Source: Azadirachta indica (lineage: Eukaryota > Streptophyta > Magnoliopsida > Sapindales > Meliaceae). Taken from it: 64,000 nt of DNA. The position numbers and the translations under genes are program-made. Where the stretch lies: contig CM040443.1 in assembly GCA_022749755.1 (NCBI GenBank), positions 7,603,191 to 7,667,190 of the forward strand. Direction: 5' to 3'. Shown one piece after another: positions 23,901 through 34,401 of the stretch (its first letter is position 1; the number at the start of each line of letters is the position of its first letter). The notes beneath the pieces are model-generated. The model did no database searches, was not told where the DNA came from, and saw only the letters and a list, made by a program, of their open reading frames with translations.

Positions 23901-26900
23901 CTATGTATGATTTAAGTCTGTTCCAGAAAGTTCCAAAAATTTTAGCATCAGTTAGATGCTGTCTGATGTTTTTGTCCGTCGATAATTCTTCTGTCGTTAA
24001 TATCATAAAGAATTGTTTTGGGGGCAGAAATAGTATTAACTGTACTTTTTTCTCTTGGTGTGTTTAAAATTGTCTTTTTAATACTGTATTAACCTAAGAG
24101 TCCTGGATCAATGTTCTTTGTCATCTTCATGCACAGCTCAAACTGGTGTCAAAGGAAGATCCCTGGTCAGAAAGGTTTGATTTCCTTGTTGAAGTCATGG
24201 TCTCCTTCTTTGAGAAACAACAGTCCCAAAAAGAAGCCATAAATGCTCTTCCATTATACCCAAATGAGCAAATCATGTGGGATGAAAGCCTTGTTCCAAG
24301 CATTAATTACTCTGGGGAAGGATGTCTTGCTCTTCCAAAGCTCAATTTACAATTCTTAACTCTCCATGATTATCTCCTCCGAAATTTCAATCTTTTCCGT
24401 CTAGAATCAACTTATGAGATTCGAGAGGATATTCAAGAAGCTGTACCGCATCTCCTAGCTAACATGAATAATGAAGGAAACATTGCTTTCCGTGGCTGGT
24501 CAAGAATGGCTGTGCCAATTAAGGAATTTAAAGTCACCGAGGTAAAGCAGCCCAACATTGGTGAAGTTAAGCCGTCATCTGTGACTGCAGAAGTTACTTT
24601 TAGCATTTCAAGTTACAAAGCACAGATAAGATCAGAATGGAATGCTCTCAAAGAGCATGATGTTTTATTTTTACTTTCTATTCGCCCTCCAGTCGAGTCT
24701 CTGAGTACAGAGGCAGATGCAAAACGTAGTGTGCCAGAAAAGCTTGGCCTTCAATATGTACGAGGATGTGAGATTATTGAGATACGTGATGAGGAGGGAA
24801 CTCTCATGAATGATTTCACCGGAAGAATTAAGCGTGATGAGTGGAAGCCACCGAAAGGTGAACTGAGAACTGTAACTGTTGCTTTGGATACAGCACAATA
24901 CCACATGGATGTCACAGACATTGCAGAAAAAGGCACAGATGATGTTTATGGGACATTCAATGTGCTGATGAGAAGGAAACCTAAGGAAAATAATTTCAAG
25001 GCAATCTTGGAATCTATAAGAGATCTCATGAATGAATACTGTATTGTACCTGACTGGTTGCACAATATATTTCTGGGCTATGGTAACCCGTCTGCGGCAC
25101 AATGGACTAATATGCCTGATCTTCTGGAAACAGTGGATTTTAAAGATACTTTCCTAGACAAAGATCACTTGAAAGAGTGTTTTTCAGATTATAAGGTGTG
25201 CATTGCTTTTCCTTTGTTTCTGCTGATGTTTTTATATTTTAACAACACGTCTAATGCAACCTGAAACTTATTTTGCTTTGATTTTCAGGTTTCTTTTGTG
25301 AATCCAGATGGTACAGAAAACTTGGAACCAAGGCCTTCTTTCCAAATTAGGCTTCCCAAGACACTGAAAGGCAACAGCCAAGCGCTTCCTGGGAATAAGA
25401 AATTAGCTGTTGACTCGATGAATGACGTCAATATGGTGGATGCCTCTGGCGAAAAAGAACAACTTATTGTTGAAGCATACATCCGTCCTGATCCAGGTCC
25501 TTACCCCCAAGATCAACCAAAACAGAATTCTGTCCGATTCACACCAACTCAGGTGCTCAGCAACTCTTCCTTCTCTTCCTTTTCCTTTATTTTATCTTAA
25601 TTTATATCTTCTATTTCTAATTTGGAGGAAGTTTTATTGATTGTTTATTTAGTTAGTCTTGAAGAGGTAGAAGTCATTTTGGTACCTCCCTGTGCTTTTA
25701 TATGTTTTTTGGAACCAATGGTAGTTTTATTCAATGTGCACTGTATTTTTGAACTGACGGAGAATTGCTAACCCACAATTTACTGTTGGAAGCTTCTACT
25801 TGTTCTGTTCTTAATACTTTTTGTCCATGGATTCCTTAGTTCATACCTGCACAATGGAATCTCAACCTTTTTTTTTAATTCTTATACTTGTTCTTCTAAC
25901 ATGTGTGTTTTTTCTAACTTAACACTTGATTTAGATGGATGGTAAATCAAAGTGTTGCCTCACTGATTGGTCCTCAAGTTTTACTCGTGCTAATCCTCTT
26001 TTGCAATTGATGACATTTAACCTGGATCGCTAGCTAGGTCATTTTGCAGAAGTCAATTTCATTTTCTAAGTTTCATTGTGGTTGATGAAGTTTCATGGTG
26101 CTTGGGTGTGCACACTACTTTCTTCCACATGGAGCGACATTGAAAGTTAGAATTTTGGTTGATGCTGCTTATAGTTAAATATCCCTTCCTCAGATTTCTT
26201 CACTACTAAGATCTTATGTGGTCGAAGTTTCAAACTCTGAATAGAAAACTAATGTTAGTGTTAGCATTTGCATTCTGGACACTTCTAATTTTTCCTATTG
26301 TACAGGTTGGGGCAATTATATCAGGCATTCAACCAGGCCTAACTATGGTCGTCGGTCCTCCTGGTACAGGAAAGACTGATACAGCTGTCCAAATCTTGAA
26401 TGTTCTCTATCACAACTGTCCTTCTCAGAGAACTTTAATTATCACTCATTCAAATCAGGCTTTGAATGACCTTTTTGAGAAAATTATGCAGGTACTGTTG
26501 ATTGACTTTTAGGATTAAACATAAAAATGACTGATTTTTAATCTTGCATTGGATGTTGTGCAAGTATCTGATTTCCCTCAGAATCTTAATTATGTTTTGT
26601 ACAATTTACCGCTCCCTCAATCACAAATTTCCTAATGCATATTTCTCCTTTCCAGAGGGATGTACCTGCTCGCTATCTTCTACGTTTAGGTCAAGGTGAA
26701 CAAGAATTAGCAACTGACCTTGACTTCAGCCGTCAAGGCAGAGTCAATGCAATGCTTGTTAGAAGATTAGAATTGCTTAGTGAGGTGGAGAGGCTTGCAA
26801 GATCTCTCCAACTGCCTGAAGACGTAGGGTATACTTGTGAAACAGCTGGATATTTTTGGTTGCTTCATGTATACTCCCGGTGGGAGCAATTCCTTGCTGC

Positions 26901-29246
26901 TTGTGCCGATAATGAAGGCAAACCAACCTTTGTTAGGGACCGTTTCCCCTTTAATGAGTTCTTTTCCAATACCCCTCAGCCGGTCTTTACCGGTGAGTCA
27001 TTTGAGAAAGACATGCGAGCAGCTAAGGGGTGCTTTCGTCATCTTAGGACCATGTTCCAAGAGCTTGAAGAGTGCAGGGCATTTGAATTGCTCAAGTCAA
27101 CTGCTGATCGAGCCAATTACTTAATGACAAAGCAGGCAAAGATTGTTGCAATGACTTGCACTCATGCAGCTCTCAAGAGGAAGGATTTTCTTCAATTAGG
27201 TTTTAAGTATGACAATCTGTTGATGGAAGAAAGTGCCCAAATTTTGGAGATTGAAACTTTTATTCCAATGTTGCTCCAGAGACAGGAGGATGGTTATGCA
27301 CGCCTGAAACGATGTATACTGATTGGTGACCATCATCAACTGCCTCCGGTTGTGAAGAATATGGCTTTCCAAAAGTATAGTCATATGGATCAGAGCTTAT
27401 TTACAAGGTTTGTTCGTCTGGGTATACCGTATATAGAGCTCAATGCTCAGGGTAGAGCCAGGCCAAGCATAGCCAAACTTTACAACTGGAGGTACAGAGA
27501 CCTAGGAGACCTTCCCTATGTAAAGGAGGATCCAATCTTCCATAGAGCAAATGCTGGATTCTCCTATGATTATCAGTTAGTGGATGTTCCTGATTATCAT
27601 GGGAGAGGTGAGAGTGCCCCTTCTCCATGGTTTTATCAAAATGAGGGAGAGGCTGAATATGTTGTTAGTGTTTATATATACATGCGACTACTAGGTTACC
27701 CTGCAAATAAAATATCCATCTTGACGACTTATAATGGCCAGAAGCTTTTGATTCGTGATGTTGTCAACAGGCGATGTGTTCCATATCCCTTTATTGGTCC
27801 TCCCAGCAAGGTTAGCGTTTCTAATGATGGTCGCTTCCACAAAATTTCTGACATTATCAACCAAATCAGAAATGGCTCAAAATGTTACATGTTGTGTAAT
27901 TTCTTTATATTTCATTCCTAAAGTTGTAGTAAATCCATGCTTTATTATTGCATTTATACTTAACTGCTTTTATTTATGTTTGCTTTAGGTCACAACTGTT
28001 GACAAATTTCAAGGTCAACAAAATGATTTTATTTTGCTGTCTCTTGTGCGTACTCGCTTTGTGGGTCACCTTCGTGATGTTAGAAGATTGGTGGTTGCTA
28101 TGTCTCGTGCTCGGCTTGGCCTGTATGTGTTTTGTCGACGCTCTCTATTTGAACAATGCTATGAGCTGCAGCCTACATTTCGCCTTCTGCTTCAGAGACC
28201 TGATAAACTTGCACTCAATTTGAATGAGAATACATTGTATACTGATCGTAATGTTGAAGACATTGGTGATCCATACCTTGTCAGTGACAATGAGCATATG
28301 AGTTGCATTGACCATATGGGTGTTATTGTCAATCGCTTATATCAGGTATATCTCTCTTCTTGAAATGATGTACATCTGGTGGTGTTATGGCACGATTGAT
28401 GCCTGATTTGGAAATTGGAAATCCTGTTGTTGGTTTATTTAACCTTAAATAAATAATTGTGAGCAGTATTTGAAAAGCAACTCCTTTTTCCTTGTTTCCC
28501 ATTTCTGAGGTTTAGCAAAGTGCTAATGGCCTTTGTTGACTTATTCATTGATGCTTGGCCTGAGGGGACCCTTCAGGTCAAGTGGATGGGTTATCACCCC
28601 AATCTTGAGATAGTTAATCTCAGATAGCTCCCATCAGACATTTTTTGCAGACTGGGACTTATCTTATATGCTCGCATAGCACATCCACAAACCACATTAG
28701 CCAACAGAAGTTGACTAGTTCCGTCTCTTTCCAGGACTCCAGTTGGGTCTCTTTACCCTTAAAGGGGCAAATTTTTTTTTTTTTGTTTGAATGATCATCA
28801 TCCAGTTAGCTAAGAAACTTTGAAAATAAAGTGAGATATGTTAAATTTTGAACTAGTAGTCACATTCATGAATTTAATTTGCTTAAGGTTCAATCTGTGA
28901 ATATATTGTTCTCTTTTGACAGGCACGTTTGGCGAGCTATGAATATCAACAGTACATGGCTTATTCAGGATCCACAGATGCATCATTGGAGCAAATTAGC
29001 CAACCTGTGCATGATGCTATGGACACTGACATACTACCATCTACAAATGATTCTCTGGGGGATATATCACATGGATTCCAGTCAGAGGAAGCTGCTACTG
29101 AAAGGGATGGTCCTGCAAATGGGGAGATGCCTCTTGAGAGCCAATCGAATGGTGAAACAGAGACCAAAGTGCTTTCTGATGACCAGAATGGCACCCCGCT
29201 AGAAAATGATTTAAATGAGGCAACAAAGAGTAGTTGCCCAATCTAA
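20922..29246 (+). CDS. AQR: Intron-binding spliceosomal RNA helicase Aquarius (EMB2765)
   Basis: Fourteen exons: 20922-21323, 21426-21515, 21907-21969, 22234-22320, 22410-22562, 22668-22825, 23246-23480, 23619-23729, 24137-25195, 25289-25552, 26306-26491, 26656-27810, 27989-28345, 28923-29246; 1547 aa, close to Arabidopsis EMB2765 and human AQR (about 1500). The N terminus [20 protein letters not shown] is typical of the family. An ARM-like scaffold is followed by an SF1 helicase core: Walker A GPPGTGKT at 891-898, motif II EESAQ at about 1127-1131, motif [11 protein letters not shown] at 1160-1167, FQGQQ at 1328-1332 and motif VI SRAR near 1360. The Ser/Glu-rich tail looks disordered. Aquarius binds introns upstream of the branch point in the spliceosome and links splicing to snoRNP and exon-junction assembly; the Arabidopsis gene is embryo-essential. 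The exon 12 donor was put at 27811 because it joins PPSK to [10 protein letters not shown]; reading on gives an unrelated tail. Confidence 0.95.
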
Positions 29247-30057
29247 CAGTGCAGCGTATCAAGATTTTTTTCTTTGAAGCAGTCACGGAAACCCCAGGAC
29301 CTGCTCAACAGTGCCAACCAAACTTGAATTGGACGGTTATGGAACAGGGGCAACTTTCTTTGTTGGTATTTGCTGAGTATATAGTTAACTATTTGGAGTC
29401 AAAAGCTCATAAATCTATTAAAAGGTATTAGAAGAAACTGAGATTCATCTTGTGTTTCATAAGAAAGATGGAAGAAGTTTTTTTGATGTGCAGTTGCTGA
29501 CCTGTGTAATTTTTTGATAATTTGCTGTACTACTATTAACCATGAAAGAAATTTTGTTGTAAATTGAATCAGCGCATTTCAATAATGTGACTATTATCAG
29601 ATAATTAAACATCTTGATTGAGAATTTCAGAGAATATGACACTGCAATCCTTTTGACCAAGAGATATAGCAAACAAAAAAGGAATTGGATGAGACTAGGA
29701 TTTGCTGATTACTCACTCCCAATTCAAACCAACCGATTTTACGTGTCTTATATATGTTTCTAGTAAAATGTCTTACAAGCATGCACTGAATTTTAAATAC
29801 GTTTATTCCCTATTAATTTTGTCCATTGTTTCTTTGAAAGACCATCCTAACCCGGAAGGTGTAACTGCTGAAAATTTTTAGAATCGTGTGATTAGCGTAA
29901 TCTAAGTTTTGGTATTATTGCACTGGCAATGAGTATTTGCTGAGCAACAAAAATTTTATAAATCAAATTTAATATTATCTCTGCTCTAGTATTTTGAAAA
30001 ATAAAATTCTACAGAAACATTGCATGAAGAAGAAGCTCAATATCAATTTAAAGGTCA
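29247..30057. other. Convergent spacer between AQR and IMP4
   Basis: 3' UTRs of two tail-to-tail genes. No further gene seen. Confidence 0.6.
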
Positions 30058-32690
30058 TCAATCCCCAAGGAACTTCCTCTTCTTGGTCGTGTTCATGTAT
30101 GGTCTGATGACCCATTCAAGCTGAGCTTCACTCTGATCAACTGTTCCTAACTTTATCTGCAACACAAACAACAGAAAACAGGATCACAGACAGTTCTCAA
30201 ACAAAAAACTATGGAAGAACATTTTCTACTCCACAAGTCTTCACAAGGACAAATACCTAACAAAAAGGTGAATCAAATAAGGAAAAAAATGAAAATAATC
30301 ACTTGAATGGCATGTTTTTACCTGATACAGCCGCAATTCAAAACGAGGTCCAATCTCCTTCAGTTCAACTGCCTTGGGACCTCCTTGTTTCTCATAGATA
30401 TGATGCCTGCATGTTTACAAGATGTTACCAATTAATATTCACTTGACAGTACATATGCATAACGTTCACTGACCAAAGTATAGCCAAGACAAGCATCTTT
30501 GGCATATGGAACAAAAGACCAACCTGAACGAAACATAGTCAGACTGATTAGCGAAAGTGATAATGCGTTTGGATTCAGGCTTTGGCACTGGAAATAGATG
30601 CTTTAGAATGTCTGCTGTCCTTTCACCTAGCTATCAACCATTTTAAACAGATCAACAAATTCAAAATATGGTCAGATGTATGCCAATATTTTCAAATTTA
30701 AATGGTAACATAGGTAAGAATTGAAATTCTAAATACATAAGAGTCAAATATCTCTTTCCAACAAAGTAGCAAAATTACAGGCAGGAAAAAACCTATGTAA
30801 AGGGGAATCAAATACAATCTATAATGATTCTCTTGTTGAACAACATAACCATATTTAATTCATATAGTGATGTGAAATTCTAAATACATAAGAGTCAAAT
30901 ATTTCTTTCCAACAAAGTAGCAAAATTACAGGCACAAAAAAATCTATATAAAGGGGAATCAAATATAATCTATAATGATTCTCTTGTTGAACGACATAAC
31001 CATTTTTAATTCATATGGTGATGTAATGCCTATATGGCTATATCAACAAATTACAGGATTCTACTTCATTTCCAAAAACTTGAGAAACTTACTGCAATCC
31101 TAATATAACATTCCTGGAATTAACTATTCATGGACATTCTTCGAATGAACCGTTCACACCTGAAGCAAGCTACGGCTAAAGTGGTAGCAATATGATTGTG
31201 GTCTCAATAAGCATGACAAATTGGAGGTCTCTGTATGACTAGCTTTCTTGACAAAGCAAATTATATCAATTGAAAATTGATTATCCAGTAAGTAATCACT
31301 CTCTCCCCAAAAATAGGAATACCTTGGTTTTGAAGTTGTCAAGAATCAAATGTGGGTAAGCCTCAGGCATTGTACCAATGGCCTTTTTGTCCTTAATGTC
31401 ATGCCTGGTAACCTACAAGTGACAAAAATAACTAAAATAGTTGAGCAAAGAAAATTGGCCAACAAAGGCCTGCAAAACATAACACTGATCAAACTACTTA
31501 CCACATTCAGTAATCCAAAGTAAGCAGTTGGGCCAAAAGGTAGATGACATACAATTAGCCCATCTGGCACACCACGATGTTCATGTACTAACACAACATC
31601 TGTAAAATCATGTGCACGGCAAGTTTCAATAATTTCAGATATGACCTGCAAGAAGAAAAATCTCAGAAACCATATCTTCTACTGCATTTGTTCACCACCC
31701 CAGCTTAAAGATGAAATTTGAGATGCTACTCTTATGATATAAATCATAGTTTCAGTAGCTAATGATATTAGTCATTAAGCAATTTGTTATTTACTATGTT
31801 CATAAGAAGTTAAAGAAGAAGGAAAGACCTTCTTTTCCTGTCAACTAGGTTAAGTGCTTAAATAAGAAAGTGGAAGGGAATAATAAATAGAATACGAACC
31901 TGGCTACCACGGTTCATTCGTTGCGCATTTGGAAAAACAAACTTCAATTCCTGCAGGAATAGAAACAAATGAACGACAACTGATGATCAAACAAACTTGC
32001 ACATGCATCACTAACAAAATAGACAAGAGTAGAGCTGCTAAAAAGGAAATCTAAAATAACAAAGACAACCTTTACAAACTGTGTAAGGGGAGCACTTGGA
32101 TTTCGAGATGTAGTCACCAAGATTTTAGGATCTCTTTCCGTTGCATTTGCATATTCGTCATCAATGTGACTCCTTGGGACTGATTTTGAGCAATAAGAAG
32201 AAGAGACACGTTACCAGTAATGCCAATTAAGCAAATCCTTTTATTCCAATAAAAACAACTTTCAAGAACGTCAAAATATTTCAAGTTAAACTATTATGTA
32301 AGTCAACAGTTCCCCACTTCAAACCAAAAAAACAATGCAATACTAAAAGATTTTCTAATTTTCAAACTGAAAAAGAAAGAAAATAAGAACAAAAAGAAAA
32401 GCATACCAGCCGTATTTTCATCTTCTAAATCGATTTCTTGACGAAGCGCAGCTTCCTCGTTCCTGAGCTCCGTGGGAATCGGTTTTCCCTCTGCAAAGTA
32501 AACAAAACTGGAATTCGGAACATAAACTTAATCAAGTTTTGACTTTAAATATATACAAACTGATTAAAAAAAAAAAACCTTGCAAGGCTTCTTTGATTTT
32601 GCGCTTTTTCTCATAAAGCAACCGTTCTTTGCCTTCTAAGCTTTTTCTGTACAAGTACTCGCGCCTCAATCGAATGTTCCGGCGCAACAT
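30058..32690 (-). CDS. IMP4: U3 snoRNP protein IMP4 (Brix domain)
   Basis: Nine exons on the minus strand: 32690-32579, 32490-32407, 32179-32070, 31950-31900, 31645-31502, 31412-31323, 30630-30524, 30406-30322 and 30156-30058, giving 293 aa, about the size of yeast and human IMP4. The N terminus MLRRNIRLRREYLYRKSLEG is diagnostic. A basic helical region is followed by a Brix domain from about residue 80 (ILVTTSRNPS, FVFPNAQRMNRG, IIETCRAHDFTDVVLVHEHR, FGPTAYFGLLNVV, RFELRLYQIKLGT) to a basic tail (TKKRKFLGD). IMP4 is a nucleolar partner of IMP3 and MPP10 in the U3 snoRNP and is needed for early 18S pre-rRNA cleavage. The promoter has a telo-box, fitting a ribosome-biogenesis gene. Intron 6 carries a 151-bp tandem duplication. 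Confidence 0.95.
30723..31024. repeat. 151-bp tandem duplication inside IMP4 intron 6
   Basis: Copy 1 is about 30723-30873 and copy 2 about 30874-31024. Both begin GAAATTCTAAATACATAAGA and end TGATGT, with roughly ten differences between them. It lies wholly within the intron between 31323 and 30630. Confidence 0.85.
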
Positions 32691-32860
32691 CGTCACAAAA
32701 ATTTGATAAAAATTTAATTTTTCTAAATAGATAGAGAGCTTTATGGAAATAGAAAAAATTCAATTTAATAAATAGGGATTTTTGTAGAGGTTAAGAAAAT
32801 TTTCAATTTTTTTCTTCATAGACAAAGGAGCTTTGCGGAGGTTGGACGGGTGAGAGGTTT

Positions 32861-32869
32861 TTAGGGTTT
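32861..32869 (-). promoter_or_regulatory. Telo-box upstream of IMP4
   Basis: TTAGGGTTT on the plus strand, which is AAACCCTAA in the sense of IMP4, about 170 bp before the start codon. Telo-boxes are common in plant ribosome-biogenesis promoters. Confidence 0.5.
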
Positions 32870-32925
32870 TTGACTTAAGACAAGCGACGACGTTTTGGAC
32901 ATATTACGTTTTATTAAATGTTATA

Positions 32926-32927
<2 letters not shown>

Positions 32928-32956
<29 letters not shown>
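32928..32956. repeat. (TA)n microsatellite
   Basis: Alternating TA run of about 29 bp in the divergent IMP4/CYSTM spacer. Confidence 0.9.
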
Positions 32957-32958
<2 letters not shown>

Positions 32959-33413
32959 TAAATCTCGTAATACTGATTCTAGTGAAATATTATATATTAG
33001 ATAGATCTAAATAACTCTAATTATATTTTAATTGAATATTGGGATTGGAAGAGATTCTCAATCCATGCAATAAAACTAACAATACATCAAATCATTCTCT
33101 TTATTATTGTGTTCACTTAGAGAATATATGCTTATGAAGCATAATTCGACAAGGATCCTTCTTTATGAACATTACATGTTAGCTGTCAAAACCAAGTAAC
33201 AAGCCATTCATTAGCCAAGTAGAGAATCCAACTTTAGACTTTGATAATGTTCTGAGATGTGTGTAGAAACTGAACATCTAGATGTGAGAATTGGTCGGCA
33301 AAAAAAAAAAGAAATTTGAAGCAGAAGCATGCCCTACTGAGAAAATTCCTTAACTTGTGCCTATAAATTTAGGATCAGTGAAACTTGAAGCATGCTAATT
33401 TTCTGGTTCTACA

Positions 33414-33873
33414 ATGGCACAAGAGCACACCACTGGTGACAAAAACCAGCCTATGATTGAACATCAGCCACCAGAGGCACAAAAAACAGGTGACAGTAAC
33501 TTCTTCCAGAAGGGATGATTGTTTTTTCCTGTTTAAGTTATTTCAATGATTATAGCTGCTTGAACCCAGTTATGTACTGATGTTATATTATTATTATTAT
33601 TTAACAGGAGGGAAGAGAAAATGTTCTATGTGTGGAAGATTTGCTGCTGCGCGTACCAAAAAGAGAGGGGATAGGAGCTTTCTAGAAGGATGGTAAATCA
33701 GTATTTCATTTCCCAGCAAAAACTACTTCAGTTTCTTCTATGCTGTATGATAATTCTCGGAGATATTGATGATTTGCCAATTTTATTCTTATGTTCATTT
33801 TTGCAGCCTCTTCGCATTGTGTTGCTGCTGGCTATGTGATGCTTGTTTTGATGTCAGTGTTGTAGTAGGATAG
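33414..33873 (+). CDS. Small cysteine-rich transmembrane (CYSTM) protein
   Basis: Three small exons, 33414-33489, 33608-33692 and 33807-33873, encode 75 aa, below the size most ORF callers report. A hydrophilic, Gln/Pro-rich N terminus (MAQEHTTGDKNQPMIEHQPP) and a basic middle (GGKRKCSMCGRF, RTKKRGDRS) lead to the C-terminal CYSTM signature FLEGCLFALCCCWLCDACF. CYSTM proteins are small tail-anchored or membrane-associated plant and yeast proteins linked to stress tolerance. Unlike typical members, the N terminus is short on Tyr/Pro repeats and has an extra CxxC (CSMC) before the module. All three splice junctions are GT-AG and keep the frame. Confidence 0.85.
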
Positions 33874-34401
33874 AAAAAGCACAAGCAAGATGACAGTACT
33901 GTGCTTCCTAGACAGTCACAAACTTGAAGCTTATTTATATATTTATGTGTGGTCTATGTATAACACGCCATGAGTGACCATTTGGATGTACGTGCTTTGA
34001 TTATGCTAGTGATTTTGTAATAATATTATCTGAGAGATTATAACTTTAGATTTTTCCAGATTTTATTTGAGAATGATATTTAGGAGTATATCTACCTGAA
34101 TATGTAAGCAGAAGACTTGTCAGACGTATAGGATTTGGACTAAATGAAATTGTAGGTCTGCATTATTGTGTACCTTTATATGTTTATTTTTATTGAGCTG
34201 AGCAAAAACATGAGTCAAAAACTAGAAAAATCTGGATCAGTTGAAGCTCCACTCAGAGATCAGGGAAAAGTTTTACTTAATTAGACAGTAGACAGAGAAT
34301 CAAGACGAAATGAAAAGATGTAAATCACCAATTGTTTAACAGATCAAGTATATTCAAGTATAAGAAAAAATCACAATGTTGTTTACAATGTATGAATTGT
34401 T
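33874..34401. other. Convergent spacer, no gene seen
   Basis: 3' regions of the CYSTM gene (+) and the ARM-repeat gene (-). Confidence 0.6.

Larger units (their letters stand above)
32691..33413. other. Spacer between IMP4 and the CYSTM gene
   Basis: Divergent promoter region. Contains the IMP4 telo-box and a (TA)n run at about 32928-32956. No gene seen. Confidence 0.6.
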
